This document shows, piece by piece, positions 13,301-25,300 of a stretch of 64,000 bases of DNA. Numbering within the stretch: position 1 is the stretch's first letter; every line of letters starts with the position of its first letter. The translations under genes were made by a program, and so were the position numbers. Source of the stretch: Trochalopteron elliotii. Lineage: Eukaryota > Chordata > Aves > Passeriformes > Leiothrichidae. The DNA is taken from NCBI GenBank assembly GCA_024734555.1, contig JANPWX010000009.1, positions 2,361,728 through 2,425,727 of the forward strand, in the 5' to 3' direction. The notes under the pieces are model-generated. The model did no database searches. It had not been told where the DNA came from and was given only the letters and a program-made list of their open reading frames with translations.

Positions 13301-16300
13301 CATGTATGTTTTTATATATATATGTGTGTGTGTGTCTACATATGCATGTTGTGTATATGAATTATTCTTCTGTGTCACCAATGGTCCAGACTGATGTTAC
13401 AAACTAGCCCACAAGTGCTCAGGATTGTCCTGCAGGCAAGCCACAGTTCCCTTTCGTTCAGTGTGTACATGGATGGAGCAAAATTAGCCTTTTACCTTCA
13501 TGCAATAAGGGCAAAAGCACGATGGGAAATGAACTGGATGCAGATAAGCACACCTACACATATCAGGACAATAGAGGGAAGCCTGTATTATGAAGGATGT
13601 CACTGTTATGGTAACTATCAAGGCTGCTGCCACTGAAATGGAAAGATGAAAAACAGATGTGGGTAAAGAGAATGTGCGTTATTCAAAGTACACAGGAGCA
13701 AACAACAGGGCTATGTAATTTTTCCAGTGATCTTAAAAATATTTCACAGTGATGGATTATTTCACTTGTTTTTGAAAAGTGCTTGAGTGCTGCTTGTGTG
13801 CTTCTAGAGTAAAGGAAAGGCTAAATGAAAAGCATTCATTCATTTGCTTTCCTTTAGTTTATGTTGTTCCCCTTTTTGATTTGTCCAAGTCCCTCAATAG
13901 GAGATGGAAAGATTACTGAAACATAATTGTCTTTTTTCTAATGAATACGCATTCAATAAAAGCTGTTAATTGGTAACATATTTTAGCTGGCATATGGCTA
14001 GCTAATAATGCAGGCTTAATTAGCAAATCTGGGGAAGAATAACTTCCTAATATGGAATTAAAAAGGCTTGTCATTGTTTTTCATCAAGATTGACGATATT
14101 GCTTGGACCTGAAATTTAGCAACCTTTTTTTTTTTTCTTGGTCCCAGTGGATGAGCTGTGTTTTTGCATGTATCTATTAGAAAAACAGAACTTGAAAGTG
14201 CCATGACTAATGCAGATAGGAAACAAAGAAACAGTAGCTCTCCAGAAAGTATAGTTATACTCTTAATACACCTGGATCTGGTGACCTGGCCTGCGTTATT
14301 TTTAAAATGCCATATGCAGCACTGTAAACTTTTGATTTCTACAAGCTACTTATTTAATTTTTTTTCTTATCTTCAGACTTGCTCTGTGGATCCCTAGGAT
14401 CTGTGGACTACTGCAAAGGCAACCACTAATGGTGGATAAGAACAGTAGCCTTATACAAGCTGCACAGTAATCTACAAATTTGGATTTTTAAACCAGACTG
14501 TACATCCAATGAAAAACTAAATGTTAGGGAGCAGGCAAAACTTCTCTTGCTCCTTCAAGACCATTTCCTCGATTTTCTGTTTACAGTCTGGTCCCCCAGT
14601 GAACCTGATACATCTCCAAGAGAAAGAAAGGGCACAGTCCATCCGCTAAGTTCCTGCTGCCGTGATGTGTTCTGCATGCCTTATCAGCAGCATGTTGTTT
14701 CAGGGCTCCAGCATCATTTTTCCTCTGATAGGCAGCCTCTCAGTCACTGAGCTGTACAGTTTGGCAAATGCTGAGCTGTCAAGTTGTGCTAATGATTTGG
14801 AAAGAGATGGATGTAAGTTTAATTGCAGTAATTAAATGAGAAAGCTGTGTTATTCCCTTGCTTGTATGAAGGTGAACATCCTTGAAACCTTAGAAGCAGT
14901 GCACTCATAACCAAGGATATAGATAGCAGGCTTGGTGCATCATTTGGGTTCAAGAGAAGGGTTTGCTAGGGAGCAGTAGGTGCTGCCAAGGGCAGTGTTG
15001 AATGGAGCCTTACAGCTCTACTTCATTGCGCTGTAGGAGTGCTATGATAGGGGCAACATGGGACTTGCTGTGTTTTATTATGCCACTGGTGTAGTTCTCC
15101 TTCTATTAATGAATTGCTTGTCAGTCTTTTATCTCTTCAGTTCAGTCTTGTCATGTCCTATAATGTTTTATTTAAAGCTGCATTGTTCTTAGGGTAATCT
15201 ATCTGTAGATCCAAATGGTTTTGTGTAAATATGTCAACATCAGAACTCTTACTTTCAAGCCTGAATTTATTGCTGAGCTCATTTTAAATTTCTTTTTACT
15301 GATGTAATTATGGCTAAAAAGTTCAAACAAAGGACAAGCATAATTATATAAAGAAATCATCCAGAGAGCTGCCTATTTGTTTTTCATTTTATCATTGTAA
15401 GAGCATTTGTATGCCACAACATTTAGCAGCATATACCCTTGACAGAGCATCAGTGTTATTGATAAATCATGCTGACCTTCAGGGCAGTCAGCACCCTTTA
15501 GATATTTTTAGGTATTTGGCTAACTTTCTCAAAGCACCTGATGTTTTGTTTATGCAGTAAATTTCACAGGCGGGGAGGAAGGTATATTTCTGGGGAGATC
15601 AAACCCATCTTCCCTTGTCATAACTGAACTTTGTCCTGCACTCACCACATCAAGCTACTTATAAAAAAATCTTCTCATTTAGCAATTTAGCATCTTTTTC
15701 CTTCATTTGTAGCAATAAAGGAAGGCACGGCAGGTCTGTCTGTACTTTCATACACTGCTTAGCCTCCTTGCACTGGGATGTTGTCAGCGTCTCCGATTTT
15801 GGGTAATCGGCACAAAAGAGAAACTTGTGCTGCTGAGCTCAGAGGGAAGGTGTGTTTGTGGGGCATCACAACACCCGTGGCTTCCTTCCGAGGGCCCTTT
15901 TCCTTTGGCGAAGTTTGCGTTCTCAAGGCACAATGCCCGCCTTCAGGAGGAGTAAAGCCAGAGCTAAGAGTTTAGCGCTGGCTCGCAAAACCCAGCAGCA
16001 GGCAGCGGCAGCTCGCGGCTCCCTGCACAGGATGCTCTCCGTGGTGAGTTCTGCAGCGGCGTGGCTTCAGCTGGGGGTGCTGCTTAACCAGGCTGGGGTG
16101 ATGGGGCTGCAGCAGCATCCAAGATGCCTGTACCTGATAAATAACGACTGTCCCAGCATTAGTAATGAAATAATGGATTCTGACAATGTGTAGTGGGTGG
16201 CTGAGTTTGTACCAGCACTCTGCATGGGAAAAGGTTTGGGATTTCTGAAGTTTGGGGGAGGGAAGGGTGGGTTGGTTGCCTGCTGGGCTCAAGCGAATTG

Positions 16301-19300
16301 TTATTTCTTGCATCTCTCAGAGAGAGGACTAAGTAAGATCCATATTTTGACAAGAAGTGGGAAGGTTTTAAAAAGATTCCTCGTGGAAATTTGGAAATAA
16401 CTGCAGCATGATTATTTTAACTGTTCCTCTGTTTTTTCACAATTAAGTCAGTATTGTGGAAATAGGGAGGGAAAAATATGATTTATAATCAAAGTAAAGC
16501 TGGCAAAATGTAAGAAGGCTGTATATATGTATTACACCGGTGGCAGAAAAATAACATGAGCCTCCTGCATTAAAATTGACAACATCAGGATAAAGACCTG
16601 GGGTAGGAGGGACTGGCAGTTTTTTACAAAATCAGGGGCTGGGAAAATTTTTATCGTGTGCTTTGATGTTGCCTCATAAGACTCTCCTTTTTGTGACCTG
16701 GGCTGTCAGGGTTCCTTCCTCTTTTTGTTTTCCTGATGCTCTCATCTTTACATTTTGTATAGTCAGGATTTAGTGTCCTGCGATAGAAATCACTTGTGTT
16801 TTGCTTTTGACTTTGGTATGAGTTGGGACAGATGACTTTGGAGACTGATTCTAGAGAAACTGAGCACAACATCTATGAACTCAGTGGTTGCTGCTAATCC
16901 TGGGGACCTGGTCAATGCAGGCTCTTGGGCCCAGGTCCCTGCTGCATGATGTGGTTTATTACAAGAGTTTCAGTCAAGTACCTCAGTCACCACTGACGGT
17001 TCTTCTGTACTCAGAGAGAAAGATGGGCATCTCTCTGTGTGGCAGGTGAGATGTCACCATGCAAATATCAATACCTCAGGCACCACCTCAGGTGGGTTGC
17101 ATCTTGTCTATTTCACACAGCTGTATGTTCAGCCTTCTTTCAGCCTCACCCTGTGCTCTCTGGAAAGAATTATTGAGTCAGCAGCCCCTCCTTCTTCTTA
17201 TAGTACTTGTGATAATTCTAAATGAGGTTGGTGACCTCTAATTCTGTTAACAGGCTGATTTGCTAAAAATCTCTCTGAAATTGGGAAATTCTAACTCAAA
17301 GACAAAAGTTCCTTGTTAATTCCTTGGCTTTTGTATAATTTGGTAGTGTCTAGCAGACCACCTTCTCATCCTATGGTACAGAGGATTTGCTTCTCCCTCC
17401 TTAAAACATAACTCTAACTATGCTTTGCTTATTGCTATGAATGATCTGAGTGGACACTGAAAAAAAATGCCCTTCTTTTAGCAAAATTTTCATTCAAGTA
17501 TTTTCATTCAAAGTATTTTCATTAAAAGACATGCAAGAGACAGAGTGAAACAAAACAGACCCCTAGAATTTTATTGTCAGTCAGGAACAAATTCATATTG
17601 AGTGGCCTTGAAGTTGGGAAGAGAAGGAGAAGGAGCAGGAGATAAATAATGACTGAGGCTACTGCTTTCTACTGCTTTGGCTTAGCTTCTTCAGCTGAAA
17701 GCTGAGCAGCACTTTTTGCCCAGATATCTATGGTGAAAATGCCACAAGGTATTTTGCAGTAAAGCTCTTCTGGCATTTTTCAGTTTTAATGAACAAATTA
17801 GAGAAATGAGGTACTATATTGGTGTCTAACATAAAGCAACTTTTCCCCGTGGTCTTTAAGGAAGCTAAGGCCTGCAACTTTGTAGCCTTTTATGTTGCTT
17901 AGTTACAAAGTACTGCCCAGTCTGAGGAGATGCCAGAGATGCCCATAGAGTGATGCACCCACAAAAAAATGGGAACTGCAGGGGTACCTTTGTCCTGGAG
18001 AGAAACACTTTCTAACACCAAGTGAAAGGGATGTACATCTCCAAGAGCTTTCCTTTTATACAGAGCAAGAGATGTAAAGGTGTCTTGGGCTAGTTGTTCA
18101 TTGCTCAAAATTCCATGTAATTGTATTTCTTCTGCTGACTGGTGCATTCAGTCTTCCTGGAAATACATACATCAGACAGAGCTGACATGTTAGCTGTTCA
18201 TTTTTGGAGGGCAAAAGTCTAATCTGTTTCTGCAGGATGTTTCTGAGCATGTTTCCTCTTAGGGTAGGGAGTTCAAAGAATTGGTGATCCAGCCCATAGA
18301 TGTGGTCTGTGTCCTGCACAAGGATACTGAATCCTGAATGCTCTTCAAAGGACGTGCATGGCTTTCACTTCACCAAGGAGTCTTTCTTAAGTTGTGTAGA
18401 GTTTTCTAAGTCTGCTAAAATATTCTTTTCCATCACTGTTTCAAAAAAACCCTGACAGACTGGTGAAGTACCTGATATGTAGAAATGAGGGTAAAATAAA
18501 CAGCAGCATGCAGAGACCCTGCAACACTAACTGACCTTGTGCAGCATTTATGTTCCATCAGTATAATTCAGTAGAAAGTCACAGGATAGCCATGAAATCA
18601 TTGTGCTAGTTCTTAACCACTCTTGATTAATGTCTTCTGCTCCCTCACTGATTAATTTTATGGGGTTTTGTTACTCTGGTGGGAATAGCACAGCCTCAGA
18701 TGATGATATGCTTGTCTGCAAGGAGCGAAGAAAATCTGTAAGGCATCCTTGTAAGAGTATCTTTTTGCTCACTTTAGGGGAATAATCTTTAATATTTCTT
18801 AGCACAACTATTACAGAAAATAGAATGTGTTGCATCTCCATCTGACAAGCTGAGCACACTGTGATTGTTGGCTGCCGTGGGTCAAGGTTACATCTCTGTG
18901 GGCTGGAACTTTTCCCTTCAAAGGTTACTTTGAGCAGTCCACATTCACAGAGCATACTCCTTGCAGAAGGATGTGGAACCTTAAATCTAAGTCTCAAACA
19001 TGCAGGGATGAAATTAATGTTTCTCCAGGCTACTTCTACACATCCTTCTGTTTGCTAAGAGGCCAAGAGAGTATTGGGCAGGAGGTTGCTTCCCCTGACT
19101 GGTAGATCTGTAGAACAGTTTATACAGTTTTGTTGGAAAATCTTGAATATGGCCAATAAACCTGCATAGTGCTCTTACCTTTCTTCTCCCTGAAATACGA
19201 GTATATGTGGGGGATTTTTTTCCTTTAAGCCCTGCATAAACTCCATCTTTCTCTCCCACCTCTAGCACTGTTAGTCTAAATTTTTTGATGTTTAGCCTTA

Positions 19301-22300
19301 TCTGTCTGCGGGTCAGTGCCAAAGGCAAGCTGTAGTCCCCTGTACATGTTGCTGAAAGCAGCTCAAGTAATGGATTTTGGAGGAAGTTTGCTGCTTCCAT
19401 TGTAGTTTCTCCTCAGCTTTTATCTGTTCCCAGCTACCTTGCAGTCCTGTCTGTAGTCAGTTATCTGGACTTCTCTTTTTTACTGATTTAAGTATTTTTA
19501 TTCTGATAAGCTGCACACTATAAAGGTTGGCATAATTTTTTTTACCACTTTCTAAGTACAAACAGTCTTTGTCTTGTACAAATAAAATCAGCTGTGTGCT
19601 TGAGGAATTTATCAGTTTTATCTGAGAGTCATATCTGCCTGTATTAACCATTGCAATGTTAAGATCAGAGCAAATTCAGGGTAAATTCCCTCCTTAATTC
19701 AAGATAGCAGTGGATGTGTGTAGTATCAAGAGACAGTTCCTTTTGAGACTTCTTGGCTTAACGGCACTGGACTACCAAGTTTTGATTTGACATCCAAAGT
19801 GTCCAGCTGGCTTTGAAATCCCAGCTGCAGGGCAATCCCAAATAGAGGGCAGAGGCCAAGTGTGTCCTGCCCACACATGCCAGATGTAAAAGAGGTGGTC
19901 CTAGGGGTTGTCACTATAGACTTTCTAGAAAGGATCTCTTTCAAACAGTTTAAAAGAGCAGGAAATTGTTTCGTGTCAGAGGCAGAAAGTAGCATCCAGA
20001 ACACTAGGGAAAAAGGGTAGCGATCCTGACCTGAGTGGTAAGAGAGTTTTGGGAAGAAACATGGAGGAAGAGTTGTTTTATGCTTCTCTACTTACTTGTT
20101 GCTGTGTTCTCATTTATACTAGGCTCCTTTTCAAAAACCAGTGGTTCTACTGGCAAAATGGGTTCCTTCATCTTCTGTGGTCTATGCAATGTGTATGAGT
20201 GAATGTGAAACACTTTTGTCCTGTGATCAAGTAGCATTTCATGCTTGCTTTGACCCGAGTGTAAATACCACAGTGGAAACACAGAGTGAGGTCTGGATAT
20301 TGTGTGGTCTGGAAGACTCTTCCCTCTTGTGAAAGGAACGACACAGAGCAGCAAGACTTAAGGAAAAGATAAGATTCTGTGAGCAGGAAGGTCGAGGGCA
20401 ATATTTTTAACACCAAATTTGCAAACATATCCAGGAACATATTAAAGTTTATAAAAATCAGTGGTTGTCAGCAGTACCTGAGAGGTAATCCTGTGCCTTG
20501 GGCTTAGGCCAGCTATGCCGAACAATTTCTGACAGCAAAATTATATTGCTTAGGTGATCAAAAAGTATTTATGTTGAGGACTATCATCCATTTCCATATG
20601 CCTTCCCATACAGTGATTCTGGGTGACAGATGCAGCACTGACCCCAAAACTCAAGGGGATGTAGAAATAGCACATTCTCCAATGTCTGCCTGCTCAATAT
20701 GCAAAAGTGGTTGAGGAGGAATAGAGGACTTCTAACTCTTTCCTATAAAACTGCCTGATGATGATGCTTGTGACTTGTTTTCAATAGGCTGCCTTGCATC
20801 CTTGATCCAAGTGTCCTTGATCAGTCATCAGGCTGGTGTAAATCAAGCTGCCCGTGTGCACCTTGAGCTGTAGAGAGTATAAAATTTGAAACATTCTGAT
20901 ATAAATACAAACCTTTCTGACATCAGAAACAAAGAAAACAAAACTGAAGTGCTTTGGCATTCAGTTGTTTAAAAAGCTGCTGTACAATAACCCACATACA
21001 CACACACACACCACTTCTTAAACTATTTGTTTGCAAGCCACTAATTAATGTCGGTGTCACAGACTGACTACAATTTTTAAATTTATTCCATCATGTGGAG
21101 CTGTAATCCTAATAAGCACCATTCAATTCATATTGCATTTTTTTGGGTCCTAGTAAGTGTTGAAAATACTAAATCTATCTAAATTTCATAGTTCTGCAAG
21201 CAGTCATTATACTGGATTATGAAGATGGTTGCACATATCAGTGAGAAAACTTCATTTTTTTTAGAGTGGTGGCATTTTTCAAAACTGGGACCTGGGAAGC
21301 TAGAGTAATATGGACTACATGGCAAATATCTGACATTTTAATATTTATTTTCATCAATTAGGAGTTTTATCACAGGAATAGCTGAGATTACATATTGCTA
21401 GTCTGTTTAGCCTCCACTTTACTGAAAGACTTTGTATAGCTCAGTTCATTTTCAGATTAACTTTTGCATTTGTTCATTAATTTTTGCATTTGGCCTAGTA
21501 TGTTGGTGAACCAAACTACACAGGTAATCAGCAATGAATCAAACACCCAAAAAGAATTACTTGAAACAGCTTGTGGGATAAATAAAGTAGAAATTAAGAC
21601 AGTTACAAAATGCAGTCATGTCCTGATATCACTGAAAAAAGACTTACACATGAAATAAGGCAGCCTTCATGTAGTCCTCATTTGAATGCACTTAATAAAT
21701 ACAAGGTGATAAATGGCACAGCTTATGCAACTGTCCAGTTTGTGCAAGTCTCTGAGTCACAGAAGCACTAAAGAAGAATTGTTTCATGTAGTACAAAAAT
21801 GTGGATACCAAATGCTGTTAACGTAGAATCGGGTAATGGTAGTGATGTTTTAGCTTTCAGGAAAACACCATGAAAGAAAGAGAACAGTGGAATAATTTCA
21901 TATTAAGCCCTGAAGATTATGGCCTGCCAAAGTTGCTCTTGGATATTAGTTGTGGTCATCCAAGAGCAAATTACATAACTATTTCATGGTGTCGGAAATA
22001 TACCATCTTTCATCTTTGCATTACAAGATTAACTGTTGTTGTTCTATCTTCAGTTCCTACCTTGTTTGAAATTTTTCTGGCTTTTTTAAATCTGTTTTTA
22101 ATCATTCTTCTAAAGAATCTCAAATATTTAGTTTTCCATTTACCTTTTTTGAAAGAAAAAATCCTGATATGTAGTTGTATCCTTGAAGAGAAAACATCTG
22201 ACCATCTTTTGACACCATGAGATATTGGAATCTGAACCCTCAGCTCCATGCCTCATTGTTTAGAAAGCAACAATAAAACACACAACACAATATAGGTAGC

Positions 22301-25300
22301 AGATGAAATATAAAAGAATTATTTTGGATGCTTATAAGATATTTATCTGCTAATTCTTTCAATTTTGATGTGGTGAGTGTTGCAAAATAAGAGAGGTGGA
22401 AAACAGTGTGATGCTAGTGTCATAAGAATCAAAGTATGTGATATAGCCTTGTGCTCTCTCATCTTTTTCACTCCATGAGCTTGCATCTGAAGACTGAAAA
22501 TAATTTGTGCTGGAAAACCACTAGCAATTTTAAATTCTTTTTACTGCTCTGATCTGGTACTGCTATAAATTAAAGCTGTTCAAAGCTTTCAAGATGAACA
22601 TCTGACAGAAATCAATTCCATGCTCTGGCCCCTGAATTTGGAACAGGAGCACAATTGGAGGAATTTAGAAATAATTGTAGTACAACTTGTATTCTAAAAC
22701 ATCATTGTTTGTCTGTTTCTTCTCACTTAACAGAGCGCAGAACAGATCAGTGCATTGTGCCGAAACTTCCAAGAAGTCCAAGCAAGCAATATGGAAGGAC
22801 AGAAGGACAACCAGGATCCACCTCCACGACCACTGGCTCGCCACCTTTCTGATGCAGACAGACTGAGGAAAGTCATCCAAGAACTTATGGACACCGAGAA
22901 ATCTTATGTCAAGGTAAAAAAAAAAGCATGGCTCACTTGTTTTTGAGGCTGACTGTGACTTGTGTACAGTCTTAACATATTTTCGTCATACCTTTATACA
23001 AGTAGCCTTCCACTAGGTCCATGACCTACAAAGTCTCCTTATCTAATTGTTCCTGTTGTTTCTGGCAGACTTGTTCCTGTAGCTGAGGCTGTAGGATTTG
23101 ATGTAGTAGCACTAGTTGTAGTCAATTTGTAGTTGTATTGGGGAGTGATCATTCTGTGGGGAGGAGATACCTGCAAACAAAAAGGGTTTTCCAGGGGATG
23201 TCTCCCCAGTTTTCAAGATGAAGATAAATCTGGTAGAACAGAATAGTCTCCTAAAAGTGAGCATGTGGAAAAGAGTGCATGATTGTTTTTGAACCAGGAA
23301 AGCTAAAAGGCACAACTCCAGTGGGTTGTAGCATGACATGGAAGTTATTTCTCTTCTGACTGATAAGCCTGCAATTCGTTTGATGTATGTCTCTTCATTT
23401 TATGAACTCTAAAATCATGTGACTAAAATCATGTGAACTCTAAAATCAAATGCCAAATGAAACATGAAAACATCAATTTCATTGATCTCCAGCAAGAAAG
23501 CATCAGCTCCTTTTCTGGATCTCAAAACATGTATTTACAGATGTCACTACTTGCTGCAATAATGTTTGTGGAAAAGAAGAGAAAGCACTGCAGCCACCAA
23601 CAAAATAACGCAGCCATAGGCTGGACCCTCCTTTATGTCCACCTGATGTATCTTTTAGAGGAATTGCTTGAAAAAAGCATGACCATGGAGGCCACTGATA
23701 TATGTGAAATTTTGCACCAGGAAAATCCTGGCAGGTTGCAATACTTGTTACGGCATTTTTAGGGAGCTGCTCATTATTCCTTCTACATGGAATTTCTGGT
23801 GTGTCTCTTCCTGGGGTTGGAGAGCACTGTAGAGTCCCCAGCTCTGCTGTCATGCTTTGGTGTGGGGTAGTAAGTCTTCAAAAATGGCACTAATTTTTTG
23901 AAGAAATGACTGAAAAAGCCCTTGATCACACCTACCTGACAACATAACTGAATACTTTAATAACTTACAGGGTTTTAAAATGCTACATGTCCTTCTGAAT
24001 TTCTGAATTTCTACAAATTATTTAAATAAGTGGCTATTTATACAGTTTAACATACATAATTAAAACATTTGTTGCCATTCATATGGATGGACTCATTCAA
24101 AAAGAATCATCTGTAACAATTCCTCCTCATCCTAGGCTAAAATATAATTTCTTATAATCAAGTTGGAAAGCTTTAAGGATGAAACAAAAACATTACACTG
24201 AAATAAGGTTGCCTCTAATTAGCAGTAACTTCAGTGCTAACAACATGCAGGCTATTTTGTAACCGAAAAGAAATTGTATCTTTAGTTCATTCCCCAAACT
24301 TACCCCTACCTCAGGGTTGCCACATAAAGAACAATTTCCAAATAGTATAGAATAAGTGAACAAATATTCTTTTTTGCAGGACTTGAGCTGCCTCTTCGAG
24401 CTATACTTGGAGCCCCTTCAAAAAGAAACCTTCCTTACTCAGGATGAGGTGAGGGAATATCTGATAAAAGGTGCTTGTCATTCTTTTATGGGTTAAGCTC
24501 TTGGCACTTGAGTTTTTCATTGCCAAGAGCATGACTGAAAAAGCAAATGACAAAGATGTCAATAGGAATGACACCAGTTAGTGCACTTCTCTCTGGTGTG
24601 TGCATCACTTACTTTTCTTAAAGGGTAATTGTTCTTCTGAATTAACTCCTGAGAAACCTTCACTTTTTGATTGGATTTTTTATAAAACCTGTTTTAAAAG
24701 TATTAACAAAGACATTTCTAGCATTTTCAATCTCTCTGTGTCTTACATCTCCTTAGTCCACTGTTTTCAAAAGACAGCTTTTAGGTCCATGGAGTGCTGT
24801 ACTTCATAACCTGATGTTTTTCACAGATGGAGTCCTTGTTTGGCAGCCTGCCAGAAATGCTGGATTTCCAGAAAGTGTTTTTGGAGACACTTGAGGATGG
24901 AATATCTTCTTCCTCAGATTTTAATACATTGGAGACACCATCTCAGTTCCGGGTAAGTATTTCATCATTTCGTACTTTGTAGTGTGCCTGCAAGTGTTTG
25001 CTAAAATCTGGCTTTAAGAAGTTTCTGGCTCTAAGATGTTTCTTAGGGTTGCTTTTATGGTAGAAGCTTTACTTTGGATTACAGAGTTCTATTCAGCAAT
25101 GAAAGATAAGTGCTATTTTTCATGGTCATACCTTCCTCCCCATGGCAAAAGTTGCAACATGGGAAAAGGCAGAGTAGACTTGGAGTACACAATAAACTGG
25201 CAGTGTTTGTGAGGCAGAACTCCTTTGTAGAGAGTTTATTGTCACTGTGATGATTTCTGCCCTGCCTGTGCTTCTCCCTGCTGTGCCCATCTAAGCCCCA

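Larger units (their letters stand above)
4333..15700 (+). other. TIAM2: TIAM2 large intron, left part
   Basis: No exon, RNA gene or clear mobile element was recognised apart from simple tracts and a possible degenerate CR1 remnant near 9943-10005. Blocks near 5930-6330 and 13840-14070 are rich in homeodomain-like TAATTA/ATTTGCAT words and look like possible conserved regulatory elements. That is an impression from composition, not from alignment. Confidence 0.5.

Noticed and set aside
18671..19400. Two adjacent - strand frames of 108 and 128 codons
   Set aside because: They suggested a broken gene, but neither translation resembles any family, the frames differ and no splice logic joins them.
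23433..23762. 109-codon + strand frame between TIAM2 exons
   Set aside because: It begins in a short direct repeat and has no domain. The DH exons on either side join perfectly without it.
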